NCBI RefSeq assembly: GCF_050947875.1
Contig: NC_134572.1
Span: 153,905,105-153,969,104 of the forward strand
From: Dermacentor variabilis
Lineage: Eukaryota; Arthropoda; Arachnida; Ixodida; Ixodidae
Direction: 5' to 3'
Length of the DNA: 64,000 bases
Shown here: positions 1 through 10,343 of the stretch, piece by piece
Numbering within the stretch: the stretch's first letter is position 1
Layout of the letters: each line of letters opens with the position of its first letter
Program-made: the position numbers and the translations under genes
Notes under the pieces: model-generated
The model's input: the letters and a program-made list of their open reading frames with translations, nothing else
Databases searched by the model: none
What the model was told of the DNA's origin: nothing

Positions 1-16
1 TTTCCTTTACACCCGC

Positions 17-66
17 CGTAGTTGCTCAGTGGCTATGGTGCCGGCTACGGCGGCAGCTCGAGCTGC
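17..66 (+). repeat. tRNA-like head of a SINE, fragment
   Basis: The stretch reads gccgtagttgctcagtggc, the kind of A-box-bearing tRNA-like start seen at the 5' end of tick Ruka-type SINEs. The expected B box is not recognisable and the SINE body does not follow. This is a family assignment from memory of the repeat, not a search. Confidence 0.35.
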
Positions 67-508
67 GACAAACAATGAAAATAACAGCAATGAATGCCAA
101 AGAACCACTTTTTTATGTAACACATATACCGTGCCATGATGAATACGAACGTCGGTAAACTTTGGCTTATCATACATGCACAATGTGACAATCCCATTAC
201 TTTTACAACTACTTTGGTGATGCGATGTTATATGCTAAAACGCTCTAAATTGTATTTTTATTTGTTCTGTCTTCTATTTCAATTGTCTCATTACCACCGC
301 TGCGTGATCAGAACAACGTAGTTATGTCTTTGGGGCTTTGAATGTACCTGCTCGTGTGATCGACGCACTGAGAAATAAATGTAAAAAAAAATACTTGAAT
401 TGAATAATTATTGTATATACCTTCTTTAACAAATTAATTTCATCACCACTTCTATACACACATTCTGCCTACAGAAGGAAGGCTAGAAAATAATTTCTAC
501 ACAATAAA
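67..508. other. No recognisable feature
   Basis: AT-rich sequence with only short chance reading frames. I see no gene, RNA or repeat here that I can name. Confidence 0.5.
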
Positions 509-692
509 TCCCTGCCACAGCGGCCGCATTTCGATGAGGCAAGAGGTGAAAACACCTGTGTACTTAGATTTAGATGCATGTTAGAGGACCCCAGGTGCTC
601 GAAATTTCCGGGGTCCTCCACTACGGCGTGCCTCATAATGAGAAAGTGATTTTGGCACGAAAAACCCCGTCATTTAATTTTTTTACCTTTCC
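509..692 (+). mobile_element. Ruka-like tick SINE, 5'-truncated
   Basis: The body contains in order the blocks gcggccgcatttcgatg, gtgtacttagatttagatgc, a run ending ccccaggtgctcgaaatt, tccactacggcgtgcctc and a final ttttggcacgaaaaacccc followed by a T-rich tail. The same blocks recur inverted near 60.35-60.53 kb, and the 5' blocks recur inverted near 16.63-16.75 kb. This matches the tRNA-derived SINE described in ixodid ticks as Ruka. SINEs are non-coding and are moved by LINE machinery; the tRNA-like promoter part is missing, so this copy should be inactive. Confidence 0.75.
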
Positions 693-1299
693 ATTACAAA
701 TTTTTCCTTCATCTTTTTCTAAATGAAAATAAAGGCCGACATATACCGCATATATAATTTTCTTCATTGCAGCGAGTAGGCCATGCGAAATGTTTGTACC
801 GCATAAGTTCATTGGAACATCAATACCCGAATGTGACAAACAATACATGGTGCTCTACGGCGAACGAAAGTATAACGTTTATGATGAATCCTGTCCATTT
901 TACCGGAAAACGTAAGTAACTTCATTTCTCGTTTAGCTCATTTAAGGATTGGAAGAAGTATATAGCCCAATTTGACATGGCCATGTGGATTGCTCAAAGA
1001 AGGAAATATTAAATGTACAACAGATCCTCCAGTCCTGGCCGCTAATAAAACAAAATTCAGTATATAATTTTCTGACTACTCTGTTTAGATCAAATGTTAC
1101 AATTACGAAATTGTATTTGATCTATAGTTATCCATAGGCTATCCGCCATTATTATTGGCAAAAATGCTATCTGTTTGAATTATTATCATGTGAAATATTA
1201 CCATGTGAATATCATTGTCATGTGAATATTATCATGTGAGCTCTGCTGGCAGTCATAAGAAAGTGTAAACTTGAATGCCAATGTATTCTTTTACTAGCA
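693..1299. other. No recognisable feature
   Basis: AT-rich DNA with a short run of near-identical words (tgtgaatat/tcatgtgaa around 1190-1240). No gene is supported. Confidence 0.45.
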
Positions 1300-1850
1300 G
1301 CTCTCTGTCAACACAGCTGGCAAACTTTCTCTCCTGCCATCCCCATTGCTACGATGTTCTAGTCCGAGTGCGATAATAAGGAACTCAGCGCGCCATGTGC
1401 TATGTGCGAGAGGGAAAACATGCGATGCTAAGCCGAAAATACTGGTGGCTTGATGCGGGCTCTCTTCCCGCGTACACGGATTGGATGGAGGGCGCGAGAG
1501 GCAAGCGTGCGCCTGCTTCGCTAGGCCAGTCATGGCTGCGCATGGCGCAGCTAAGCATAGACGTGTCCTGCACGCTCCTTCTTGGAGGCAGTCTGTGAAC
1601 GGTTGGAAGGCTCACGGCAAGCCGCGATGGCTGATGGCTTCACGTGCGCTGCCTTCTCGCGCGCGCCTATTGTTGCAGGTCAGGTTACATCAAGTTTCCA
1701 AGACGTGGGAAAGGGAGAGGCAGCGTAAAGGCGTTTGCTGCCCGCAGCTGGCGCTTTTGAACGCGCCGGGTTTCCGAAAACGAATGGTCCCGGTCTTCCT
1801 GTGAGACCCGTTGACGTTTACGTCAGCGCGCACGGCACCGATGTTCCGAA
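1300..1850. other. GC-rich island, unclassified
   Basis: Clearly richer in GC and CpG than the DNA on both sides, with overlapping open frames of 60-107 codons on both strands. That pattern is expected from base composition alone. It could be part of a non-coding retroelement or an old promoter region. No protein domain is recognisable, so no coding call is made. Confidence 0.3.
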
Positions 1851-2500
1851 TTTATTTAGTGATCTAATTTTCCCTGCGATCCATGCAGCTGATAAACTTG
1901 CAAGCCGAAATTCGTGTAGTGGTCTAATGCTTTAATATCGCATCAGTACTTCTTTTTTGAGAAACTGCAGTGTTGTTAGCCATTATAAAAATAATTTATG
2001 AAGTATTTATTGCATAATGGTCACTCTTCTGTTTTTCGCGTGTTCAGCAGTTCTCCATCTATTCAAAGCCAGGAGATACTGATGGCATGTGTTTCTTTTC
2101 CTTTGTCATAACCGCTAATCAAACGTCGTTTGGCTGTGTATTCCAAAATAAAATTCTAGCATTACCTGCACACATCGACATCAACGTTTTCTCGACACTA
2201 TGTTTTACCTGCTTTTAACTGGTGACCACGCAAAATACCCTAGTTTTATGGGGTCACCAACTCGGAGGCCTACTGTTCACACTCCAACGTTCACCATGCT
2301 TTAGGCAGGTCTCTGGGAGATTTTTGTACCATCTACAAAACGCATTTATCAAAGAACAACTTCACATTTGATTCGGTGACAGCTGTTGTTCTTGTCACAC
2401 TCGTTACCACCGACATCTTGCTCATGTTTCCTTCTCGGGCAGTGTTTGGCTATGCTTATGCTGTTGCACTTTCCAAGCTCCTTCGTCACCATAATCTTAA
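1851..2500. other. No recognisable feature
   Basis: AT-rich, stop-dense on both strands. Nothing identified. Confidence 0.45.
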
Positions 2501-2588
2501 AACGCGTCCTGGGAGAGGGCTACCGCCCTAAGTGACGATGCCAAGCTCCGGATGCTTCGCACGATCGATATATCTCTAGTATTTGAAG
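2501..2588 (+). pseudogene. Ty3/gypsy element E, left remnant (before integrase)
   Basis: A plus-strand frame here reads SDDAKLRMLRTIDISLVFED, which resembles the linker before the zinc-binding domain of Ty3/gypsy integrases. The integrase itself resumes on the same strand at about 12.97 kb, beyond elements A and B. The join falls at the duplicated ATAT bracketing element A, so this appears to be the left half of one older element split by A. The short length keeps confidence moderate. Confidence 0.45.
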
Positions 2589-2592
2589 ATAT

Positions 2593-2752
2593 TGTTGCGG
2601 GGAAGAAAATATATGTATTTACTGCATATAAATTTACGTGGTTGTAGCTTAGTAGCCAGTGTAGCAGCATCTACCGTTAGTCGAGATAATTCAACCTCCT
2701 CTTCACCCCACAACGTCCTTTTGTACACAGTGGCACAAAATCGTACATGACA
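2593..2752 (-). repeat. 3' LTR of element A
   Basis: 160 bp, beginning tgttgcggggaag and ending gtacatgaca on the plus strand. It pairs with 12808-12967. The outer flank is ATAT (2589-2592). Confidence 0.85.
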
Positions 2753-2869
2753 CTAAACCTCGGCGGCAGAAGCATCGTCTCGATGCATCATAGCGTGTCA
2801 AAGCAGTGTGCCAGTTATGGGGCTTTCGTCGCGTCCACAATATCATATCTTGGTGGGATAGAAGAGGTC

Positions 2870-5259
2870 GAAGTCGAAGGTGATATCTCATATGTGAGGC
2901 TGGTGATAGGCGAAGAACTCGGCATTGCGCGACGTATTGCGGCAGCAGTTTTTCTCAAAGGCCGACGCGAAGGGAAGGCAGCCAAAGCAGAACAAGTGAC
3001 CCAGGGCTAAAATGAACGTTCCGACGACGACTGTCGCCATGGTGCTTTTGGCTCATCTGGGACGCCAGAAGACGGTCACGGGCAATGCGACGTGCTGTGG
3101 CTGCGTTAACAATAGCGTCGGTAGCATAGGACGTGGTAGTGGTGGCATCGGAAGGGAACAGCGAGTCAAGGGGCAGGAGTAGGTCACGGCCGTATAGTAG
3201 ATGGAACGAAGAATTAACAGTAATATCGTGACGCGACGAATTGTACGCAATCGTCACGAAGGGTAAGGTGCAGTCGCCATCCCGCGGTGATCATCGGACA
3301 CCCACATGGAGAGCATGTCCTTGAGTGTATGGTTGAGACGCTCGGTAAGTCCGTTTGTCTATGGATGGTAGCCGCCATGAGCTTGTAGGACGTGGAGCAA
3401 GAGCAAAGAAAGTCATCGACAACCTCAGAAAGAAAACACCGCCTCCTATCAGTGAGTAGCTGACATGGGTACCATGATGTAGGATCGCTTCATGAAGGAG
3501 AAAATCAGCCACATCATTTGCGCAGCTCGTAGGGAGGGCCCGCGTTATGACATAACGCGTGGCATAGTCAGTCGAAACGGCCGCCCACTTAATTCCGTCC
3601 GAGGATAAAGTTTGAAATGGCCACACCGACGCGGTAAAATAGCTCACTGGAGATATCTATAGGCTGAAGGTGCCTAGCGGGAGTCAATGGAGGCTTCTTG
3701 TGGCGTTGCAAATTTCTCAGGCAGCGACGCAACTTTGAACAGAGCGATATAGCCCAGGCAAGAAAAATCGTCTGTGCACACAGTTGCACGTACGGCAGAT
3801 GCCCAAATGGCCAGCGGGGGGCACATCGTGTAACAGCGAGAGAATTGTCGAGCATAGACACTGGGGAACGACTAGAAGCAGTTCGGCACCATGTGGATTC
3901 ATATTGCGTCGGTATATTAAGGACGGGATGGTATTGCGTCCAGTCCTGGAGAACAAACATACGGAGGGAAACGTCCTGTTGCTCCGAGGTAACGCATTCG
4001 ACAATAGTCGCGACGCTGCTCATCGGCGATGCGTGACAAGTCGGAGATCGACAAAACGCAGGTATCTTTATCAGTTTTGGTGCCATCGGGAGGGTCTTCA
4101 GGATAGCGGGCGAGGTAGTCGGCGTCCTTATGTAGCCGGCCAGATTTGTAGGACACTGAAAAGGTGTACCCTTGAAGGCGTAAAGCCCAGCGACCAAGAC
4201 GGCCTGTCGCGCGTCTGAGTGAGGATAGCCAACATAAGGCTTGATGATCTGTCATGATGGTTGAATGCCGACCGAACAGGTCAGGGCGTAACTTCGCGAT
4301 AGACCAAACAACTGCCAAGCATTCACGTTCTGATATAGTAGATACGCTCTGGTGCTGAAAGAAGACGGCTATCACATGCGTTCACGCGAAAGGTGTCAAG
4401 CTGTCATCGGGACAAGATAGCGCCAATGACATGGCCGCTTGCATCGGTTCGAACTTCTGTGTAGGCATGCGGATCAAAAGGACCCAAGACGGGTGGATTG
4501 ATAAGGCGACTGATAAGCGCTGAAAATGCTGCAGCCTGGTCGGGTCACCAACGAAAAGGGGTGCCCTTTTTGAGGAGGTCTGTGAGAGGACGAGGGATTT
4601 CGGCAAAGTTCTGGATAAATCGCGAAATATAGGAACACAGCCCTAGGAATCTTCGGATATCGGTAGAAGAACGCGGAAGTGGTAACTCACTAACGGCACG
4701 AACTTTATCATGATCAGGCTGGACGCCAGCAGCGGCAACCAAGTCACCAAGCACTAGTATTTGGCGGTGGCTGAAATTCATTTTGCTGAATTGAGTTGTA
4801 GGCCAGCTCGCCGAAAAACAGCAAGGATAGCAGAGAGTCGGTGGAGGGGCACTGAAACGTCGGTGAAAAAACAATGACGTCATCAAGGTAGGAGAGGCAT
4901 GTGCTCCATTTGAATCCGCCCAGAAGAGAGTCAATCATGCGCTGGAAGGTTGCAGGGTCATTGCACAGTCCGAAATGCATTACTTTAAATTGATAGAGAC
5001 CATCTTGGGGGACGAAGGCCGTCCTTTGGAGATCTCGTTCATCCACTGCGATTTGTCAGTAACGAGAGCGCAAATCATTTGAAGAAATATAACTGGCACC
5101 GTGTAAGCAGTCCAGCACGTCATCAATACGTGGAAGCGGATACACGCCCTTTTTGGTAAACTTATGGAGGTGCCGGTAATCAATAGGAAATCTCCAGGTA
5201 TTGTCCTTCTTTTTAACCAAAACGGCAGGTGACGCCCATGGACTGCGAGAAGGCTCCAT
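2870..5259 (-). pseudogene. Element A pol remnant: RT palm to integrase
   Basis: Read right to left, short minus-strand frames show RT finger/palm ([20 protein letters not shown]), the RT catalytic block with YLDD near 4890, RNase H (ECLAVVWSIAKLRPDLFGR, MTDHQALCWL), the integrase linker and core (STDYATRYVITRALPTSCAN), and the integrase C-terminal region (FHLLYGRDLLLPLDSLFP). The pieces lie in several frames, separated by stops and indels. The order and motifs are those of Ty3/gypsy Pol, which copies the element RNA to DNA and inserts it. The N-terminal RT part lies on the other side of element B, at about 10.53 kb. Confidence 0.85.
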
Positions 5260-5264
5260 AATAT

Positions 5265-5445
5265 TGTTACGCGCGAAGGAGACCGTTTATAACCCTGACG
5301 AATGAAGGGGACCGTTTACTTTAGGTCGCGAAGGTGAGCGCAAGAGCGGTCAGCTGGTTTATCAACTGAGCGTCGTTCTCTTCTTTCTTCTTCCACTCGG
5401 GACCGCAAGCACGTTCACCGGTCTTCGTTTTCTTCATGCGTAACA
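5265..5445 (-). repeat. 3' LTR of element B
   Basis: 181 bp starting tgttacgcgcgaaggag and ending cttcatgcgtaaca. It has the usual TG...CA ends and differs from the copy at 10344-10524 at one visible position (caccgg against cactgg). Confidence 0.95.
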
Positions 5446-5456
5446 TTCCTCTCGTC
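5446..5456 (-). promoter_or_regulatory. Polypurine tract of element B
   Basis: On the minus strand GACGAGAGGAA abuts the 3' LTR. In LTR elements the purine tract next to the 3' LTR primes plus-strand DNA synthesis. Assignment is by position and composition. Confidence 0.65.
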
Positions 5457-5479
5457 GCAGACGAAGCCCGCCGGGCGAG

Positions 5480-8383
5480 TCAATCCATGTGTCTTGACGT
5501 GAACAATTTCAAGCGGGCGACATGGACCACTTGTGTCTTGGCAGCTCTTCTACCACTCGCCGTGAGGCGAGCTATGTTATACGTGGCTTCGGTGAGTCTG
5601 CTAATAATCACAAACGGTCCATCGTAGGTGGCCAAAAGCTTATGGCATAACCCGCGTTTCCGTACTGGAGTCCACAGCCAGACTAAATCACCAGGGCGAT
5701 AGGTTACCGGACGGTGGCGAATGTCGTAGCGTACTTTTGATCTGTCCTGCGATGCCAAAGTGCGCAAACGAGCAATACGACGAGCTTCTTCGGCGAGGCA
5801 GAGAGTCTCGGCGACAGTGGAATTTTCGTGACTGCAGAAGGGGAAAACAGTGTCGATTGTGTACCGGGGTGGCCGTGCGTACAGCAGGAAGAAAGGGCTA
5901 TAGCCGGTGGTCTCGTGCTTGGCGGTGTTGAATGCGTACGTGATAAAAGGCAGTACGTCATCCCAGTTCTTGTGGTCGGATGAAACGTACATAGATAGCA
6001 TGTTTACAATTGTTCGGTTGGTACGCTCCGTAAGCCCATTCGTCTGTGGATGGTATGGTGTCGAGTGACGCAAGTGGGAATCACACAAACGAAGCAGCTC
6101 CTCTACGACGTCCGCTGTGAATTGTCGTCCACGGTCGCTGATGATCACGCGGGGCGGACCATGTCGCAGGATCACATATTGCAGCAGGAATGTTGAAACG
6201 TCAGTGGCAGTTGCGGAGGGCACGGCCGCCGTCTCGCAGTAGCGTGTGAGGTAGTCGACGCAAACAACTATCCAGCGGTTTCCCTTGGCTGATTTGGGAA
6301 ATGGGCCTACGAAGTCAATGCCCACTTGTTGGAAAGGCGTGCTTGGAGGCGGAATCGGCTGCAGAAGACCTGCCGGAGCAGTAGATGGCCGTTTGTGGCG
6401 CTGACACTGCATGCAGCTGGCCACATACGTCTCAACAGATTGTCGCATTCCAGGCCAATAAAAGCGTTCCTGAATCCGGTAAAGCGTCCTCGCCGAACCC
6501 AGATGGCCAGACGTAGGGTCGTCGTGCATAGCACGCAGAATCGCTGTGCGAAGGCTCTCCGGCACCACTAGGAGAAAACGTGCGCCAGTGCTGGAAAAGT
6601 TCTTCTTATAGAGGAGTCCATCACGTACACAGAAATGGTTTGCTGTCGTCGAGGCGGTCGTAGCGGTGAAGAGCGGTGTTAATTTATCGTCTCTTCGCTG
6701 TTCGGTTTTGAAGCAGTCGAAGTCTGGAAAACGCGGCGACACAGAAGCCACGAGGTGATCGAAGTCGTCGGCGTCACAGTCCGTAGTACTAAGTGGCATA
6801 CGCGAGAGACAGTCCGCATCAGCGTGTCGTCGACCACTCTTATAAGAGACGGTGAAGCTGTATTCTTGTAGTCGGAGCGCCCAGCGCGCAAGGTGGCCAC
6901 AAGGGTCACGAAGATTCACAAGCCAACACAACGAGTGGTGGTCGGTGACCACTGTAAAGGGGCGTCCATACAGGTAAGAACGAAACCGCTGAACCGCAAA
7001 TATTACCGCGAGGCATTCTTGTTCCGTCACAGTGTAATTCTGCTCGGGCCTACTTAATGAGCGGCTTGCATATGCGATCACGTGTTCGCGGTCACCGCAG
7101 CGTTGAACTAGGACGGCACCAATACCTATGCCACTGGCATCCGTATGGAGTTCTGTCGGAGCTGAAGGACTGAAGTGTTGAAGAACCGGTCGTGACGTCA
7201 GCAGGAACTTCAACTGACGAAAAGAAGAGTCGCACTCCGGAGTCCACTCAAAGGGGGTGTCCTTTCGTAGCAGGCATGTCAGCGGATACGCAACGTCGGC
7301 GAATTTAGGAATAAAGCGGCGGAAATAGGAACAAAGCCCCAGAAAACTACGGAGCTCCTTGACACAGCGCGGTGCACTGAACGCTTCAACGGCTGCTGTT
7401 TTCTGGGGATCAGGGCGGATGCCATCCTTGTCGACGAGGTGCCCAAGCACAAGGGTTTGGCGGTCTCCGAAGTGGCATTTCTTAGAGTTTAAAACTAGAC
7501 CAGCGTTTCTGATGCAGTTCAGGACAATATCCAGACGCGAGTTGTGTTCGCTGAAGGTGCGGCCAAAGATGACGACGTCGTCGAGATAGCACATGCAGAT
7601 GTTCCACTTCAAGCCACGCAATACAGTGTCCATAAATCTCTCGAAAGTTGCCGGAGCGTTGCACAATCCAAATGGCATCACATTAAATTCGAAGAGCCCG
7701 TCAGGGGTTACAAAGGCAGTCTTCTCCTTGTCGTCAGGATGCATCGGAATCTGCCAATAGCCGGATCGTAAATCTACTGAGGAAAAGTAAGAGGCGGAAT
7801 GAAGGCAGTCTATTGCGTCATCAATACGTGGGAGTGGGTACACGTCCTTTTTTGTTACAGCATTCAAACGGCGATAGTCGACGCAAAATCTCCAAGATCC
7901 ATCTTTTTTTTTAACAAGAATCACTGGAGCTGCCCACGGACTTGCTGACTCTTGTACGACTCCCTTTTTCATCATTTCGTGCACTTGTTCGTTGATAATC
8001 TGGCGCTCGGATGGTGAAACACGATATGGCTTTTGTCTAATCGGATTTGCCGAACCCGTGTTGATGGTATGGCGCGTTCGAGACGCAGGGATTGCAGGTA
8101 TATTGTCCTTCTGCGCAAAGTCGAATACTGAAACGTGCTTCGAAAGCACACCCACTAACGTTCGGCGTTCACTCGTGCTGAGCGATTTATTGATCATCGA
8201 CAAAAGGGCCGTTTCCGAACTGTGGCCGTCAGGTTCTTCCGGCACATCTGTAAGTTGAGCCACTGATAAGGACGCGTGTTCCCTGGCGATGGCTAATTTC
8301 ATGCCGTCAGATAGTATAACGGGCTCCTTAAACAGTTTACGGTCCATAAGCCAGTGCGTCCGCCTTTGATCGACACCACACAA
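5480..8383 (-). CDS. pol: Element B Pol: reverse transcriptase, RNase H, integrase
   Basis: A 967-residue uninterrupted frame with no ATG near its start, so it should be made as part of a Gag-Pro-Pol product. RT: LPRIDD near 185, catalytic D204 in SSVDLRSGYW and YLDD at 266-269. RNase H: D415, E454/E456 region, D481, D524. Integrase: zinc site H620, H627, C657, C660; catalytic D690, D750, E786 (35 residues between the last two); GPF at 922-924. All catalytic residues expected for a Ty3/gypsy Pol are present. The enzyme would copy element RNA to DNA in cytoplasmic particles and insert it in the nucleus. The frame overlaps protease by 85 bp; comparison with element C suggests the true junction lies near residue 16, so the first residues are probably out of frame. 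Confidence 0.93.
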   Translation of the reverse strand: MCGVDQRRTHWLMDRKLFKEPVILSDGMKLAIAREHASLSVAQLTDVPEEPDGHSSETALLSMINKSLSTSERRTLVGVLSKHVSVFDFAQKDNIPAIPASRTRHTINTGSANPIRQKPYRVSPSERQIINEQVHEMMKKGVVQESASPWAAPVILVKKKDGSWRFCVDYRRLNAVTKKDVYPLPRIDDAIDCLHSASYFSSVDLRSGYWQIPMHPDDKEKTAFVTPDGLFEFNVMPFGLCNAPATFERFMDTVLRGLKWNICMCYLDDVVIFGRTFSEHNSRLDIVLNCIRNAGLVLNSKKCHFGDRQTLVLGHLVDKDGIRPDPQKTAAVEAFSAPRCVKELRSFLGLCSYFRRFIPKFADVAYPLTCLLRKDTPFEWTPECDSSFRQLKFLLTSRPVLQHFSPSAPTELHTDASGIGIGAVLVQRCGDREHVIAYASRSLSRPEQNYTVTEQECLAVIFAVQRFRSYLYGRPFTVVTDHHSLCWLVNLRDPCGHLARWALRLQEYSFTVSYKSGRRHADADCLSRMPLSTTDCDADDFDHLVASVSPRFPDFDCFKTEQRRDDKLTPLFTATTASTTANHFCVRDGLLYKKNFSSTGARFLLVVPESLRTAILRAMHDDPTSGHLGSARTLYRIQERFYWPGMRQSVETYVASCMQCQRHKRPSTAPAGLLQPIPPPSTPFQQVGIDFVGPFPKSAKGNRWIVVCVDYLTRYCETAAVPSATATDVSTFLLQYVILRHGPPRVIISDRGRQFTADVVEELLRLCDSHLRHSTPYHPQTNGLTERTNRTIVNMLSMYVSSDHKNWDDVLPFITYAFNTAKHETTGYSPFFLLYARPPRYTIDTVFPFCSHENSTVAETLCLAEEARRIARLRTLASQDRSKVRYDIRHRPVTYRPGDLVWLWTPVRKRGLCHKLLATYDGPFVIISRLTEATYNIARLTASGRRAAKTQVVHVARLKLFTSRHMD

Positions 8384-8990
8384 TGTGGAACCAAAACATT
8401 CTTCTTCATACAGTTAAAGTGCATCGGTTCTACGGTAGCTTCGAAGCAGTCGGAATCGGCGCCGCAACAGACAACGGGAACGCAAACGGTAGATGATGCA
8501 GGTATGACCGTATCACCACAAACACACAGTGTAGTTTCGCGATCTACAGGGTTCTCCAGGAGTCCTGATGGAATCCTACCACTTAAGAATACTTTTCCGG
8601 TGCGGCAGTCGACAGTAGCACCACACTCCCGCAAGAAGTCCATGCCGAGAATAACATCATGTGTCGACCGAGGAATAATTACAAACTCTGTCGTAATAAC
8701 ATGGCCTCCCAAAAATACGTCAGCACTACACACACCAATAGGTCGCAACGGCTCACCACTCACTCCACAGAACTTTGAATCTTCGTCCCATTTAAACAAA
8801 ACCTTTCGCCCTAACACGTGTTTAAACGAGACACTCATGACCGAAATTGTTGCGCCTGTGTCCACCAGAGCCATCACAGGAACATTATCTACAAGCACGC
8901 GCACTTTGTTTTTGAGCATCAACACAGGAGGTATTTCTGTCAGTAGCACGTCTCCAGCGACCTCACCTCCATCGGCCGCGCTAGCTAGTT
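8299..8990 (-). CDS. pro: Element B aspartic protease, read through a -1 shift from gag
   Basis: The frame is open across the gag stop and lies in the -1 frame relative to gag. It carries the retropepsin active site LVDTGATISV (DTG codons at about 8854-8862) and a downstream hydrophobic GMDFL segment typical of this fold. The family cleaves Gag and Gag-Pol in the particle. It has no ATG at the start, so expression by frameshifting is likely. The reading frame ends 85 bp inside pol. In element C the matching protease tail runs straight into RT in one frame, so here either a one-base indel near 8330 or a second recoding event is needed. Confidence 0.85.
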
Positions 8991-10232
8991 TTCCGGTGAC
9001 GAAGGGGACGCGGTGCGACGCAGCGGTGAGGGAGAACGGGGAGCACGACGTTGCGGTGGGGGTGTCAAACTTCTGTCAGATGCTGGGGAGCGATTCCGGG
9101 AGCTGCTCGGCCAATACTCGTCGCCAGACGATACGTGTGCTGGCCACGGGGCACCGTGTGGCCGTTCGGAGGGCCGAAAAAACTCTGACGGCTGGCCATA
9201 CCACGTGGTTATACGCTGGTTGCAAAACCGCGATATATGACCCGGGACACCACAGGAATAACACACCGGGAGAGGTCTAAACCTTGGTCGTTCGTCGATG
9301 AAGCGGATATTATCATTTTCCCGCGTGTAGTGGGTTGGTTCGTGGCGAGTGTCACGACGATACATCATGCGTCGAGAAGGCGTGCGCTGAGTGCGTTGGT
9401 CATAGCGCGGAGTCGGTGGGCGTGATGTCATCCTCGACTGTGGGGCTGCGCTGTACTCCACGGCCGCTGCGGTAACCATCGGTTGACAAGGGGCCGAATG
9501 TGGCGCCGTCATAGCCTCACGTGACGTGTACACGCCATGGTGGTCACCAGTGGAATGCAACAACCCTTCGCGGCGGGAAAGTTCCTCGCGGACAATCTGT
9601 CGGATGGTCGAAGGAAGGTCGAGGCAAGGACTCGTGTCCACACTGGCAACCGTCGTAACGTTTGCCAACCGACCAAACTTTGGCGCAATCCGACGCATCT
9701 TTAGCGTTTCAAAAGTTCTGCAGTGCCGTATGACATCGGACACAGAACTGAGGCTCTCCTTTCCAATTAGAAAATTGTACACATCCTCAGCCACTCCTTT
9801 CAGCAAATGCCCAACTCTATCTTCTTCCGACATGCGAGCATTGACCACCTTGCACAGCTTTAACACTTCTTCGATGTAGGTTGTGCATGTCTCACCTGGT
9901 AGCTGCGCCCGTTGCGACAGTGTCTGCTCCGCACGCTTTTTTTTGGCGACTGAGTCCCCAAAACACGCCTTTAACTCGTCAACAAAATGTTCCCACGTCG
10001 TAAGCGCGTCCTCGTGGTTCTCATACCACACGAGGGCGGTATCGGTCAGGGAGAACACCACGTTGGTGAGCTGAGCGGTTGCATCCCACCCGTTGGATTT
10101 GCTCACTCGTTTGTAGTGGACGAGCCACTCGTCGGCATCTTCCCCCGCTTTGCCTCCGAAGGTGGGTGGAACTCGGTAGTACGGCAGCGGACTGCTAGGC
10201 GCTGCCCTCGCAGTGGCTCCTTCTTCTGGCAT
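8985..10232 (-). CDS. gag: Element B Gag polyprotein
   Basis: About 415 residues from the first in-frame ATG (10232); the same frame is open for at least five codons further upstream. The N-terminal two thirds resemble retrotransposon Gag capsid regions (WLVHYKRVSK, ENHEDALTTWEHFVDELK, then a helical segment). A single CCHC knuckle CYSCGVPGHISRFC lies near the C-terminus, followed by an Arg/Ser/Pro-rich tail. Gag packages the element RNA into particles. It ends at TAG 8985-8987, directly after a possible slip site, with protease open in the -1 frame. Confidence 0.92.
   Translation of the reverse strand: MPEEGATARAAPSSPLPYYRVPPTFGGKAGEDADEWLVHYKRVSKSNGWDATAQLTNVVFSLTDTALVWYENHEDALTTWEHFVDELKACFGDSVAKKKRAEQTLSQRAQLPGETCTTYIEEVLKLCKVVNARMSEEDRVGHLLKGVAEDVYNFLIGKESLSSVSDVIRHCRTFETLKMRRIAPKFGRLANVTTVASVDTSPCLDLPSTIRQIVREELSRREGLLHSTGDHHGVYTSREAMTAPHSAPCQPMVTAAAVEYSAAPQSRMTSRPPTPRYDQRTQRTPSRRMMYRRDTRHEPTHYTRENDNIRFIDERPRFRPLPVCYSCGVPGHISRFCNQRITTWYGQPSEFFRPSERPHGAPWPAHVSSGDEYWPSSSRNRSPASDRSLTPPPQRRAPRSPSPLRRTASPSSPEN
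8988..8994 (-). promoter_or_regulatory. Candidate -1 frameshift site at the gag end
   Basis: The minus strand reads G GAA AAC and then the TAG gag stop. Slipping back one base enters the protease frame. The heptamer resembles, but does not exactly match, the canonical X XXY YYZ pattern, because the first three bases are GGA. Inference from frame geometry. Confidence 0.45.
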
Positions 10233-10328
10233 GTCGAAGATGGTCACGGCTGATGGCGGGAGGCCGGCAAGTCGACGGCTTCGACGAAGCTGCGGCAGTG
10301 ATGGTTCCGTTGTTGTGAGCGATACCCC

Positions 10329-10340
10329 GCACCTCCACCA
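10329..10340 (-). promoter_or_regulatory. Primer binding site of element B, tRNA-Ala-like
   Basis: Three bases inside the 5' LTR the minus strand reads TGGTGGAGGTGC, complementary to the common 3' end of tRNA-Ala (GCACCTCCACCA with the added CCA). The tRNA would prime minus-strand DNA synthesis. The match covers about 12 bases and then breaks down. Confidence 0.65.
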
Positions 10341-10343
10341 CTT

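Noticed and set aside
1300..1850. Protein-coding gene in the GC-rich island
   Set aside because: Several overlapping frames on both strands, none with a recognisable domain or consistent codon pattern.
3784..4218. 144-codon plus-strand open frame
   Set aside because: Antisense to the RNase H and integrase linker of element A; no domain.
8354..9280. 308-codon plus-strand open frame
   Set aside because: It lies antisense to the protease and gag of element B, has no recognisable domain, and is explained by codon composition of the real minus-strand genes.
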